From Lacihabitans sp. CCS-44 (GTDB lineage Bacteria > Bacteroidota > Bacteroidia > Cytophagales > Spirosomataceae), in the NCBI RefSeq assembly GCF_024343735.1, contig NZ_RJUE01000001.1:248001-312000 (forward strand): a stretch of DNA of 64,000 nt. The letters are read 5' to 3'. Below the pieces are notes generated by a model. That model did not search any database. It saw only the letters and a program-made list of their open reading frames with translations, and was not told the origin of the DNA. A program made the translations under genes and the position numbers. Every line of letters begins with the position of its first letter. Within the stretch, counting starts at the first letter, position 1. This document shows, in pieces, positions 56,001 to 64,000 of the stretch.

Positions 56001-57275
56001 GCAGTGGAGAAAGGAATAGACCTTATATATCAAATAGATGAGAAAGTTCCTGCCCATATAATCGGTGACCCCGTAAGGCTTCGGCAAATACTCCTAAATC
56101 TTATTAGCAATGCTCTAAAGTTTACCGAAGAAGGTGAAGTATTTGTAAATGTAAAAACCGTAGAAGCAGATGACTCTAAACAATTAAAGCTGTTATTTGA
56201 GGTGAAAGATACGGGTATTGGTATACCAAAAGATAAACAAGAGAAATTATTTCAAGCATTTTCGCAAGTTGACTCCTCAATTACCAGAAAGTACGGCGGT
56301 ACCGGACTAGGCTTGATAATTAGTAAGAAATTGACGGAAATGATGGGAGGTGAAATTGGAATCAAAACCGAGATGGGAGTAGGAAGCACTTTCTTTTTCT
56401 CCATACTTACAGAAGCAGGTATAGAATCTGTATCAAAATACCTAACGCTTTCACCAGGCATAATTGAAGGAAAACAAATCTTAGTCGTAGATGATAATAA
56501 AACCAATAGGCAGATATTAGAAACTCAATTAAAGATCTGGAAGTTTGAACCCACTATGGCCACTTCAGGCAGAGAGGCTTTGGAATTGATGAATGAAAAC
56601 AGACACTTTGATATGGTGTTGACGGATTTACAGATGCCAGAAATGGATGGAATAACACTTTCCTCAGAAATAAGAAAACTGAATTCTAAAATTCCAATCA
56701 TACTTCTGAGTTCATTTGGGAATGTATCCCACAAAGAGCATGGCAATATAATTTCGGCAAGCCTTACCAAGCCTGTTAAGCAACATCAATTGTACAAAGA
56801 AATTCTTGGACAATTCAAATCGCCCTTGGCTCTCAATATAGGGCAAGAGAATGTAGAAGAAAAGAGCACTTTTGACATTAACTTCGCTCAAGAGTATCCA
56901 GCAAGTATTTTAATTGCCGAAGATAACTTGATTAATCAAATGGTTATTCAGAAAATATTAAAACTACTAGGTTTTCAACCAACAATAGCTTCGAATGGGC
57001 TTATTGCTGTCCAGAAGTTTCAGGAAAATATTTACGATATCATATTGATGGATGTTCAAATGCCAGAATTGGATGGCATAGAGGCTACCAAACAAATTAG
57101 AGAGTTACAAGGGAGACAGCCAATTATAATAGCTATGACTGCAAATGCAATGCAGGGAGATAGAGAGGAATGTTTGAATGCAGGCATGGATGATTATATC
57201 AGTAAACCAATAGTAATGGATGAATTGTATAAAAAACTTAAAATCTGGGCTGGAAGTAAGGAAGAAATTTTTTGA
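53097..57275 (+). CDS. Hybrid two-component sensor kinase (Reg_prop, Y_Y_Y, HisKA, HATPase, REC-REC)
   Basis: 1392 residues. Signal peptide about 1-21; a periplasmic two-blade propeller of some 14 Reg_prop repeats (motif like GFIWLGTRNGLNRYD) to about 700; a Y_Y_Y Ig-like domain (about 735-800); one membrane helix near 807-825; a HisKA domain with the phospho-accepting His888 (ATMSHEIRTPMNG); HATPase (about 1000-1110, DTGIGI, GGTGLGLII); then two receiver domains with Asp1177 and Asp1319. There is no AraC-type DNA-binding domain at the end, unlike typical polysaccharide-sensing HTCS proteins, so output must pass to another protein. It precedes the xylan cluster, but that link is inference. 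Confidence 0.95.
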   Translation: MKVFISFLFTFLIFPFQSNSQSDYLKFQNFDVKKGLSHSFVKCMLQDRLGFIWLGTRNGLNRYDGYNFEVFKNNNQDTNSLSNNQINDIFESKTGDLWIATFGGGLNKYDRKKNTFITFKNNIKDKNSISNNFLNTVWEDHEGNIWIGSDGNGIDLYNPKKNKFSHYSTHNIKNSKDDYIETIFQDSKRNIWVGTGHNGLFRFDFKTMTFIPFDLSKYIDLQTKDIGIKSIFEDSRGQLWIGTNGHGLMVYQDKTNNLKHYQYKFHNSAGLSANVIYAIDEDRQGNIWIGTENGGLSIFNPQKQSFRTFIHDELDEYSLSNNSVYSILRDKKNNMWIGTFNEGFDQVNIDADNFVHYRRKSNTNSLNSNKILTIYEDKNEVVWIGTDGGGLNQFNPKNGVFKQFLNKPGNASTITGNHVLSVCEMKNGEFWVGTWGAGITVFNSNRKVVRHFKHNSTLNTSLSSNNIWKIFQDSDNNIWIGTYGGGLNLYNPKDHSFIRYPYGLNSLKGTNNSKILSIYEDHSGFLWIGTDGSGLNKMNKKNKSFEYFLNIEGKNSICDNTVGTVKEDKDGNLWIATKKGLDYLDTKNIKFTHFTEANGLVGDIVHGILEDKKGDLWISTNKGISNYNRLSKSFRNYSEADGLQFGEFKELASCVTKSGRIYFGGNNGINAFWPDQIKSVQFEPPVYITGFQIFNKKICVAKNDKDTSPLKENILLTNEIVLSYKNSVFSFDFASLNYVSDKKKKYKYRMDGFEKEWQEVDDTHTATYTNLDPGTYTFEVKGLKNDGNWSDRIKKIKIKITPPFWKTWWFGILSILAISGILITFHLRRTKAIRARKGVLEKLVIDRTKELEISSIQERNARVEAEKAMEEAKHANKAKSIFLATMSHEIRTPMNGVIGMNNLLTQTKLDDDQKSYVESIGISAENLLTVINDILDFSKIESEKLELEEHDFDLHNCIEEVLDVFANKAVEKGIDLIYQIDEKVPAHIIGDPVRLRQILLNLISNALKFTEEGEVFVNVKTVEADDSKQLKLLFEVKDTGIGIPKDKQEKLFQAFSQVDSSITRKYGGTGLGLIISKKLTEMMGGEIGIKTEMGVGSTFFFSILTEAGIESVSKYLTLSPGIIEGKQILVVDDNKTNRQILETQLKIWKFEPTMATSGREALELMNENRHFDMVLTDLQMPEMDGITLSSEIRKLNSKIPIILLSSFGNVSHKEHGNIISASLTKPVKQHQLYKEILGQFKSPLALNIGQENVEEKSTFDINFAQEYPASILIAEDNLINQMVIQKILKLLGFQPTIASNGLIAVQKFQENIYDIILMDVQMPELDGIEATKQIRELQGRQPIIIAMTANAMQGDREECLNAGMDDYISKPIVMDELYKKLKIWAGSKEEIF

Positions 57276-58203
57276 GTATTTATTTAAGGAAAATACGATT
57301 TCACAAATAAGAAAGCGAAAGTTTAACAGCCACTTTTTTCTTTCATTATAAAGCTATTCTAAACTTAGCTTTAATTTATGCCTTACTTAAGTAGCTATAT
57401 GAGGAGTCATTAGTAAAAAAAGGTCAAAAATTTAGTGACGCATCAAAGGTTATGTCTTTTTTATAAGAAGCCATAAGTAATCGGCCTAGAGATTTCGGGA
57501 TTAATTACTTTTTTTAAGATTATATAGCTTTTTGAGCGATTAGACCATCTTTGTTGTGATTACAAAACCATACAAGTAAACACATCAAGATAAAAAAACG
57601 ACATTTATCCTATCATCAATTTTATGATTGAAATTTTGAAGGTTCTGTTTGAAATATCCCAAAATAAAATCAGAAGTTAGCCAATTCTTTTGATAAAAAA
57701 AGACCATTTTTATTTGATTGTCGTTTGTCATTTTGTAAATGATGAAATTAAAAGCCCATGTATGGATATCTACAATCTAAAACTTCTTTATTTTAAACAA
57801 TTAAAATACGAAATAGAAAACGAATTTAACAAAACCATAGGTACCACATAACGAGTAAATAAGTAGTTCTTTTAAAAAATTATAGTCTGAATTTAATCGT
57901 TCTTTTCAGAGTTTACGCCCCACATAAAATATTTAGCATAGACAAAAAAACTAAGGCATTTTGTATTAACAAGACTTCATCAAACTACATTAATTCTTAC
58001 AAAAAAACATACAAACTGTAGCTAATGCACTTATTTTTAATTTACTACAAAACTTCACAAAAAAATAGATATAATTAGCTTAAAATAAATTTAATAATAA
58101 TTTTACTAAAAAATATGATTATTTAAACATTAAGTGTTAATTTGACGTTTATTTGTTCCGTTTAAGAATCTTAACCTATTTATCAATATTAAAATATCAA
58201 AAA
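57276..58203. other. Gene-free stretch upstream of the first xylanase
   Basis: About 930 AT-rich bases with no credible coding frame, repeat or strong promoter. It presumably holds the control region of the xylan genes. Confidence 0.4.
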
Positions 58204-59334
58204 ATGAGATTTCAAAATTTCAAGAATTTGCTTTTTTTAATTTTTAATTTGAGCTTATTGAGTATGCAATCTTTGCTCGCTCAACAAAGACTTAGCTCGC
58301 TCAAAGAAGCCTTCAAAAGTGATTTTTTCATTGGCACGGCACTGGGAGCTGAGCATATTTTAGAGAAAAACACAAAGGCCAATGAACTTATAATTCGTGA
58401 GTTCAACGCAATTACTCCAGAAAACCACATGAAGTCTGTAAATATCCATCCTGAATGGAACAGATATGACTTCTTTTTGGCTGATAAATTCGTTGAGTTT
58501 GGTCAAAAAAACAAGATGTATTTGGCAGGACACACTTTAGTTTGGCATTCTCAGTTGCCCAATTTTGTTCATAAAATAAAATCTGCAGATTCGTTGAAAT
58601 TGTTCTTGACAGATCATATAAATACTGTGGCTGGCAGATATGCCGGTAAGTTGAACAGTTGGGATGTAGTAAACGAAGCCATTGAAGATGACGGCACTTT
58701 CCGTAAGTCTATTTTTTATAATCTGTTGGGCGAAGATTTTATAAAAATGGCCTTTGATTTAGCAGCAAAGGCTGACCCAAAAGCCGAGTTGTATTACAAT
58801 GATTATAACAATGAACAGCCTGCCAAACGCAAGGCTACCATCGAAATGATTAAAAAGCTTAAAGCTTCTGGTTCAAAAATAGATGGCGTGGGCATACAAG
58901 GGCATTGGAGTATCAATAGTTTGAAATTAAAAGATATTGAAGATGCTATTGTAGAATATGCAGCTTTAGGATTGAGAGTATCCTTTACAGAATTGGACCT
59001 TACTGTTTTGCCCAATCCATGGGATTTGAAAGGTGCCGATGTCAATCAAAACTTTGAGAATAGCCCGAAAATGAACCCTTATCCAAAAGAATTACCCGAT
59101 TCTGTTCAAACTACCTTGGCTCAGAAATATGAAGAGCTTTTTAAGATTTTCTTGAAACACCAAGATAAAATTGATAGAATTACTTTTTGGGGAGTGGCTG
59201 ACAACCATTCTTGGTTAAACGGCTGGCCAGTAAGAGGTCGCACCAATTATCCATTGCTTTTTGACAGGAATTTTGAGCCAAAAAAAGCTTACACCTCTGT
59301 AATGAACCTGAAAAATACCAAACCTAATCTATAA
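58204..59334 (+). CDS. GH10 endo-1,4-beta-xylanase
   Basis: 376 residues from the ATG at 58204, where the signal peptide starts (MRFQNFKNLLFLIFNLSLLS, cut near LLAQ); an upstream ATG at 58153 would add 17 non-signal residues. It cleaves the xylan backbone inside the chain. GH10 catalytic residues are visible: the acid/base Glu158 in WDVVNEA and the nucleophile Glu263 in TELDL. Other family motifs: HTLVWHSQLPNF and the closing WGVADNHSWLNGWPVRGR. Only the catalytic domain is present, with no binding module. The GPH transporter follows after 4 bases. Confidence 0.95.
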   Translation: MRFQNFKNLLFLIFNLSLLSMQSLLAQQRLSSLKEAFKSDFFIGTALGAEHILEKNTKANELIIREFNAITPENHMKSVNIHPEWNRYDFFLADKFVEFGQKNKMYLAGHTLVWHSQLPNFVHKIKSADSLKLFLTDHINTVAGRYAGKLNSWDVVNEAIEDDGTFRKSIFYNLLGEDFIKMAFDLAAKADPKAELYYNDYNNEQPAKRKATIEMIKKLKASGSKIDGVGIQGHWSINSLKLKDIEDAIVEYAALGLRVSFTELDLTVLPNPWDLKGADVNQNFENSPKMNPYPKELPDSVQTTLAQKYEELFKIFLKHQDKIDRITFWGVADNHSWLNGWPVRGRTNYPLLFDRNFEPKKAYTSVMNLKNTKPNL

Positions 59335-59338
59335 AATT

Positions 59339-60754
59339 ATGACACAAGAATCTCAAAAACTCTCGGTATTAGAGAAAGTTGGCTACAGCTTAGGCGACTT
59401 GGCAGCCAATTTAGTTTTCCAAACTTTAGTAACATACTTGGCCTATTTTTACACAGATATTTACGGATTGAAAACCGAAGACGCCACCTTGGTGACACTT
59501 TTTGTGGGTCTTTTTGCAGCTTTTGTCTTTAATCCCGTCATGGGAGCTATTGCCGATAGAACCAGCACACGTTGGGGCAAATTCCGTCCTTGGATTTTAT
59601 GGACTGCCGTTCCCTTGGGTGTAACAGCATTATTGGCTTTCAGCACACCAGATTTTGAGTACAGCGGGAAAGTAATTTACGCTGTAATCACCTACAGTTT
59701 ATTGCTTTTGCTTTATGCAGCCAATAATTTACCCTATTCGGCATTGAGTGGAGTTATAACCGGCGATATGGCTGAACGAAACAGTATGTCGGCTTACAGA
59801 TTTGTGGCAGTGATGTTTTCACAGTTTTTTGTGCAGGTTTTTATGTACAACCTTATCCTGAAAGCTGGCGATGGGGATAAAGCTGTCGGAATCGAAAAAG
59901 TAATGACCATTTTGGCCATTGTGGGTACATTGATGCTTTTGGTAACTTTTTTCACCACCAAAGAACGAATTGTCCCAAAACCAGAGCAAAAGTCTTCGCT
60001 AAAAGAAGATTTGGGGGATTTGTTCAAAAACATTCCTTGGATCATCATGTTGGTCACTACCACTTTGGTATTTGTTACTTTGGCCATGAAAGGCGGTTCT
60101 TATGTATATTATTTTGAAAATTATGTGGATAAAGTTCAATTGACTACATTTTTGGAGCCTATGAAAAGCTTCCTTCCCGCCTTCGAAAACGACATTTCGA
60201 TGGGACTTGGCGTGTTTAATGGTGGCGGAATATTAATCGGTTTGATAGGGATAATGCTTTCAAAAAGGTTTGCCGACAAATACGGAAAAAGAAACGTCTT
60301 TGGAGCGTCCTTGTTTGTTTCTACTTTATTTATCATTTTCTTTTATTTCTTTCCTCCTCAGTCGGTCGGACTTATGTTTGGTTCACAAATTTTACACATG
60401 TTTTTCTACGGGATAAGCACACCCATACTTTGGACCATGATAGCCGATGTGGCGGATTACTCGGAATGGAAAAACAATCGAAGAGCTACCGCAATAATTT
60501 TCTCTGCCATGATGGTAGGCCTAAAAGGCGGCTTGAGCATTGGTAGTTCTTTATTAACCATGATTTTAGGTGTATTCAATTACCAACCAAACTTAGAAGT
60601 AGCTCAATCGGCGGAAACCATTAACGGAATAAAACTGCTTGTGAGTATTTTCCCAGCTATTCCATTTTTGATTGCTTGTGGATTGTTGTTTTTCTATGAA
60701 ATAAATAAGAAAATGGAGTTGAAGATAGAATCGGAATTGAAGGAAAGACGGTAA
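59339..60754 (+). CDS. GPH-family sugar:cation symporter (XynP/XynT-like)
   Basis: 471 residues with about 12 transmembrane segments. The GPH signature is clear: LSVLEKVGYSLGDLAANLVF at the start, GAIADRTSTRWGKFRPWILW after helix 2-3, and IADVADYSEWKNNRRATAI. The family takes up oligosaccharides or glycosides with Na+ or H+. Between two xylan enzymes it is best read as a xylo-oligosaccharide importer. Its presence in place of SusC/SusD in the window is notable. It starts 4 bases after the xylanase stop. Confidence 0.92.
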   Translation: MTQESQKLSVLEKVGYSLGDLAANLVFQTLVTYLAYFYTDIYGLKTEDATLVTLFVGLFAAFVFNPVMGAIADRTSTRWGKFRPWILWTAVPLGVTALLAFSTPDFEYSGKVIYAVITYSLLLLLYAANNLPYSALSGVITGDMAERNSMSAYRFVAVMFSQFFVQVFMYNLILKAGDGDKAVGIEKVMTILAIVGTLMLLVTFFTTKERIVPKPEQKSSLKEDLGDLFKNIPWIIMLVTTTLVFVTLAMKGGSYVYYFENYVDKVQLTTFLEPMKSFLPAFENDISMGLGVFNGGGILIGLIGIMLSKRFADKYGKRNVFGASLFVSTLFIIFFYFFPPQSVGLMFGSQILHMFFYGISTPILWTMIADVADYSEWKNNRRATAIIFSAMMVGLKGGLSIGSSLLTMILGVFNYQPNLEVAQSAETINGIKLLVSIFPAIPFLIACGLLFFYEINKKMELKIESELKERR

Positions 60755-60756
60755 TT

Positions 60757-61018
60757 GTAATTGGTATACTGGTTATTAGTTATTGGGAACTTTGGTTAAG
60801 GATATTGGCTCTTTTGTGAAAATAAATAATTTAGGAGCCATAAACCCTCCAACGACCTTGCGATTCTCATTTCAAGTTACATATTGCCTTGTTACCTATA
60901 TTCCAACAACCAGTATACAAATAACCAATTAACCAGTATCTAATTAACCAATACACCAGTAACCAATACACGAGTAACCAATTAACCAGTAACCAATTAA
61001 CCAAAACACCAGTAACAA
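60757..61018. repeat. Degenerate ACCAATTAACCAGTA repeat region with inverted left part
   Basis: Just after the symporter stop, TTGTAATTGGTATACTGGTTATTAGTTATTGGG is the inverted form of the later words (here named but split: left arm near 60757-60790). From about 60898 to 61018 runs a tract of CCAATTAACCAGTAACC-type words ending right at the GH43 ATG. Similar tracts lie at 1857-2048 and 5780-5927. Confidence 0.65.
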
Positions 61019-61020
61019 AA

Positions 61021-62055
61021 ATGCCCGAAGATAGTATAGAACATATTGATTTTGAAAATTTGAACAAGCGAGCTATTTCGCAGCCATTGGTCAAAAATAT
61101 TTATACCGCAGACCCGTCTGCTCATTTTTTCGATGGAAAGATATATATTTATCCATCACACGATGTTGATGCGGGCGAAGCTTTCGACGATTTGGGAAGC
61201 CATTTTGCAATGGAAGACTACCATGTAATTTCTATGGATGCTATTGATAGTGAAGCCGTTGACAATGGTGTAGCTTTGCATGTAAATGATGTGCCATGGG
61301 CTGACAAGCAAATGTGGGCACCAGATGCCAACGAAAAAGATGGCAAATATTACCTATTCTTTCCTGCAAAAGGCTATGACGGAATTTTCAAAATAGGCGT
61401 AGCCGTTGGAAAATCTCCAGTTGGACCTTTTATAGCTCAACCAGAGCCCATCAAAGGCAGTTTTTCTATTGACCCAGCCGTTTTCAAAGACGATGATGGT
61501 TCATATTACATGTATTTTGGTGGCATTTGGGGTGGCCAATTGCAACGCTGGAGAGATGGGAAATTTAATGCGGCATCTCCTGAAAGTCCCGTAGCACATT
61601 TGCCCGCCGATAATGAACCTGCTTTATGTCCGAAAGTTGCAAAAATGACCGACGATTTGTTAGAGTTTGCTCACGAAGCCAAAGACGTTTTGATTTTAGA
61701 CGAAAACGGCCATCAACTTCTTAACGGAGACAATGAGCGAAGGTTTTTTGAAGCGGCTTGGATGCACAAATACAACGGAAAGTATTATTTCTCCTATTCT
61801 ACAGGAGATACGCATTTTATTTGTTATGCCATCGGAGATAATCCTTATGGCCCGTTTACCTATGCAGGAAGAATTCTTGAACCCGTAGTGGGTTGGACTT
61901 CGCACCATTCTATTTGTGAAGTTTCGGGCAAATGGTATTTGTTTTATCACGATTCTAGTCTTTCTGAAGGCGTAACCCATTTGAGAAGTGTAAAAGTGGC
62001 GGAGATAACTTATGATGCTGAAGGTAAGATAAATACTTTGGTGCCTTACAAATAA
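61021..62055 (+). CDS. GH43-family beta-xylosidase / arabinofuranosidase-like enzyme
   Basis: 344 residues, no signal peptide, so cytoplasmic. Five-bladed propeller motifs: YTADPSAHFFDGKIYIYPSHD (catalytic base Asp), GSFSIDPAVFKDDDGSYYMYFGG (the pKa-modulating Asp) and FFEAAWMHKYNGKYYFSYS (catalytic acid Glu), then WTSHHSI. It would release xylose or arabinose from oligosaccharides brought in by the symporter; which one cannot be told. The ATG directly follows the repeat tract, so its translation start is inside repeat-derived sequence. Confidence 0.9.
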   Translation: MPEDSIEHIDFENLNKRAISQPLVKNIYTADPSAHFFDGKIYIYPSHDVDAGEAFDDLGSHFAMEDYHVISMDAIDSEAVDNGVALHVNDVPWADKQMWAPDANEKDGKYYLFFPAKGYDGIFKIGVAVGKSPVGPFIAQPEPIKGSFSIDPAVFKDDDGSYYMYFGGIWGGQLQRWRDGKFNAASPESPVAHLPADNEPALCPKVAKMTDDLLEFAHEAKDVLILDENGHQLLNGDNERRFFEAAWMHKYNGKYYFSYSTGDTHFICYAIGDNPYGPFTYAGRILEPVVGWTSHHSICEVSGKWYLFYHDSSLSEGVTHLRSVKVAEITYDAEGKINTLVPYK

Positions 62056-62098
62056 TAAAATATTAAATTCTAACTCTACAGTTAAATAAATACTATAA

Positions 62099-62206
62099 TT
62101 AACCACATAGAAAACATAGAGAAATTCCACATAGGCACATAGATAAAAACTATGTAACTAAGTGAAAAATATAGGTTTATTAGAGCTATGTGAACTATGT
62201 GTTTAA
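62099..62206. repeat. Imperfect inverted repeat of CACATAG words
   Basis: Left arm TTAACCACATAGAAAACATAG (62099-62119) and the reverse complement of 62186-62206 match at 17 of 21 positions. Inside are further CACATAG and CTATGT words, giving a ~108-bp hairpin-forming element. It lies between the GH43 and second GH10 genes and covers a spurious GTG start. Confidence 0.6.
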
Positions 62207-62228
62207 TAAAATCTTAAATATTTCAAAT

Positions 62229-63362
62229 ATGAACTTTAAAGGCATTGTATTACTTGGGTTAATATTTAGCAATTCGGTTTTCGCCCAAACCACCCTCAAA
62301 GAAGCTTATAAAGATGCTTTCAAAATGGGCGTAGCTGTTAATGATCAGATAGTTTCTGGTAAAGATAAAGCTTCGCAAGACATTGTGGTGAAGCAGTTTA
62401 ACACCATTACACTTGAAAACTCGATGAAAGCGGCTCTGATAAATCCGCAACCTGAGGTTTTTAATTATGGGCCAGGCGATGCTTTTATCGATTTTGGAAA
62501 GAAAAATAATATGTTCATCATTGGGCATACTTTGGCTTGGCACAATCAAACACCAGATTGGTTTTTTCAAGATGAAAACGGAAAGCCCAAATCAAAGGAA
62601 GAAGTTGCTCAACGATTGCACGACCATATAAAAGCCATTGCTGGACATTATGCAGGGAAAGTAAATGCTTGGGATGTAGTAAATGAAGTAATTGACGATG
62701 ACGGAAATTACCGCCAAACAAAATGGGTAAAAGGCATCGGAAGTGGGGATGAATTTGTAAAATTGGCTTTTAAATATACGGCACAATATGCCCCAAATAC
62801 CGAATTATACTATAACGATTTCAATGCTTGGCGACCAACAAAACGGGACGGAATTGTGCGTATGGTAAAAATGCTTCAAGCGGCAGGAATCAAAATAGAC
62901 GGTATCGGAATTCAAGGACATTGGGGATTGAATTACCCAAAAATCGAATACATCGAACAAGCCATTGATGCTTATGCTGCCCTAGGAGTAAAAGTTATGA
63001 TTACTGAACTCGATGTGGATGTACTCCCACTTACCAAGGAAGGTCAGATTATCGGACAAAGTATGTCAGAAAAGCAATTTCAAAACGAAGAATTTAAAAC
63101 TTTCTTAGATCCTTATCAAAAAGGTCTTCCTGCTGATATTGAAAAAGCCTTGTCGGCTAGATATGCTGAATTTTTTGAGATTTTTTACAAAAGAAAAGAC
63201 AAAATTGACCGAGTTACACTTTGGGGTGTACACGATGGCATGAATTGGAAAAACGATTATCCTGTGCCCAATCGTACCAATTACCCACTTCTTTGGGATA
63301 GAAACAAACAAGCCAAACCCGCTTTAAATGCTGTTTTACAAGTACCTAAAAAGCTAAAATAA
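62229..63362 (+). CDS. GH10 endo-1,4-beta-xylanase (second copy)
   Basis: 377 residues from the ATG at 62229, which gives a signal peptide MNFKGIVLLGLIFSNSVFA; a GTG at 62190 lies inside the inverted repeat and adds a non-signal tail. Catalytic acid/base Glu153 (WDVVNEVIDDDG) and nucleophile Glu260 (ITELDVDVL) are present, with HTLAWHNQTPDWFF near the active site. It is a distinct paralogue of the first xylanase and may cut other xylan forms or act at another site. The esterase gene begins 4 bases after its stop. Confidence 0.95.
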   Translation: MNFKGIVLLGLIFSNSVFAQTTLKEAYKDAFKMGVAVNDQIVSGKDKASQDIVVKQFNTITLENSMKAALINPQPEVFNYGPGDAFIDFGKKNNMFIIGHTLAWHNQTPDWFFQDENGKPKSKEEVAQRLHDHIKAIAGHYAGKVNAWDVVNEVIDDDGNYRQTKWVKGIGSGDEFVKLAFKYTAQYAPNTELYYNDFNAWRPTKRDGIVRMVKMLQAAGIKIDGIGIQGHWGLNYPKIEYIEQAIDAYAALGVKVMITELDVDVLPLTKEGQIIGQSMSEKQFQNEEFKTFLDPYQKGLPADIEKALSARYAEFFEIFYKRKDKIDRVTLWGVHDGMNWKNDYPVPNRTNYPLLWDRNKQAKPALNAVLQVPKKLK

Positions 63363-63366
63363 GCCC

Positions 63367-64000
63367 ATGAAATCTCGTTTTTTAATACTACTTGCTTTAA
63401 ATATAATTGTTTTCTCAGAAGTAAAATCTCAAATCAGATTACCAAAACTGATTTCTGACAACATGGTTTTACAAAGAGATACGCCTATTAAAATTTGGGG
63501 TTGGGCAAGCCCGAAAGAGAAAATTAGTTTGATTCAGAGCAAGAAAACGTATAAAACCACCACCTTAGAATCTGGGAAGTGGGAATTGACTTTGCCTCCT
63601 CAACCTTCTGGAGCTGGTGTGGAAATTATTTTAAAAGGTAAAAACGAGATAAAAATTAACAATGTGGCCTTTGGAGATGTGTACTTTTGCTCGGGCCAGA
63701 GCAATATGGTTCACCAGATGGAGTTGCATCATGTGCTTTATGCCAAAGATATTGCAGAGGCAAATAATGCTAACATTCGCCAGTTTTGGATACCCACAAG
63801 CACCAGTTTGAGTGAGCAGAAGGATGACTTCGCAAATGCGAGTTGGAAAATCTGTAATCCTGAAAATGTTCGTCAGTTTTCGGCGGTGGCGTATTTTTTT
63901 GCAAAAAATATTTATGAAAAACATCAAGTACCAATTGGCATTATCAATGCCAATGTGGGCGGAACACCGATTGAAGCTTGGACGAGTGAGGATGGTTTAA
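63367..64000 (+). CDS. Sialate O-acetylesterase-type SGNH esterase (SASA), C-terminus outside window
   Basis: 211 residues visible from the ATG at 63367 and cut by the right edge. A signal peptide (MKSRFLILLALNIIVFSEVKS) is followed by a small beta domain (LPKLISDNMVLQRDTPIKIWG) and the SGNH block I motif GDVYFCSGQSNM with the nucleophile Ser. The middle NANVGGTPIEAWTS is the family's Gly-Asn oxyanion region. In this setting it most likely removes acetyl groups from xylan (CE6-like), but the annotated name for the family is sialate O-acetylesterase. Confidence 0.88.
   Translation, partial: MKSRFLILLALNIIVFSEVKSQIRLPKLISDNMVLQRDTPIKIWGWASPKEKISLIQSKKTYKTTTLESGKWELTLPPQPSGAGVEIILKGKNEIKINNVAFGDVYFCSGQSNMVHQMELHHVLYAKDIAEANNANIRQFWIPTSTSLSEQKDDFANASWKICNPENVRQFSAVAYFFAKNIYEKHQVPIGIINANVGGTPIEAWTSEDGL

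Overview
This window looks like chromosome from a member of the Bacteroidota, most likely a Cytophagales-type aerobe. The evidence is indirect: AT-rich DNA, few recognisable Shine-Dalgarno sequences, several promoters with the Bacteroidota -7 box TAnnTTTG, a peptidase with a type IX secretion C-terminal sorting tail, and hybrid two-component and xylanase genes of Bacteroidota type. No species can be named from the sequence alone.

Layout. 1-8.8 kb: glycosyltransferases (one cut by the window edge), an RsmF-like RNA methyltransferase that has lost its catalytic motifs, a small MscS channel, two related thioredoxin-fold proteins, a lipase-like hydrolase, an EamA exporter and pyrH. 8.8-11.1 kb: pyrH and frr, usually neighbours, are separated by a two-gene AAA-ATPase plus PD-(D/E)XK-like nuclease cassette that may be a defence module. 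11.1-24.6 kb: a 21-bp tandem repeat, a WYL-type regulator, and a complete type II-C CRISPR-Cas9 locus: divergent tracrRNA, cas9 (1378 codons), cas1, cas2, a 107-bp leader, and an array of 60 repeats of one 46-bp type plus 3 longer (61-bp) variant repeats at the far end.

24.9-37.4 kb: an orphan LuxR-type regulator, a secreted M1 peptidase, mutS, methylmalonyl-CoA epimerase, and a run of surface-polysaccharide genes (WbsX-like, FkbM methyltransferase, two GT2 enzymes) ending with a DUF5686-type outer-membrane protein. 37.4-45.5 kb: a solitary ParA, then a cluster that looks like an unusual chaperone-usher-type fibre system: a PapD-like chaperone, a 910-residue usher-like barrel protein and six small secreted subunit-like proteins, four of them clear paralogues. 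This is the best candidate for an undescribed system here.

45.8-52.4 kb: housekeeping genes (DUF2520 dehydrogenase-like, waaA, TRIC-type channel, ileS, tRNA-Asp). 53-64 kb: a hybrid sensor kinase with no DNA-binding domain, followed by a xylan-use cluster: two GH10 xylanases, a GPH-family sugar symporter, a GH43 enzyme and a truncated sialate/acetylxylan-type esterase. No susC/susD pair lies in the window. Three intergenic regions carry related ACCAATAACCAGT repeats and one has an ~80-bp tandem repeat with inverted arms.
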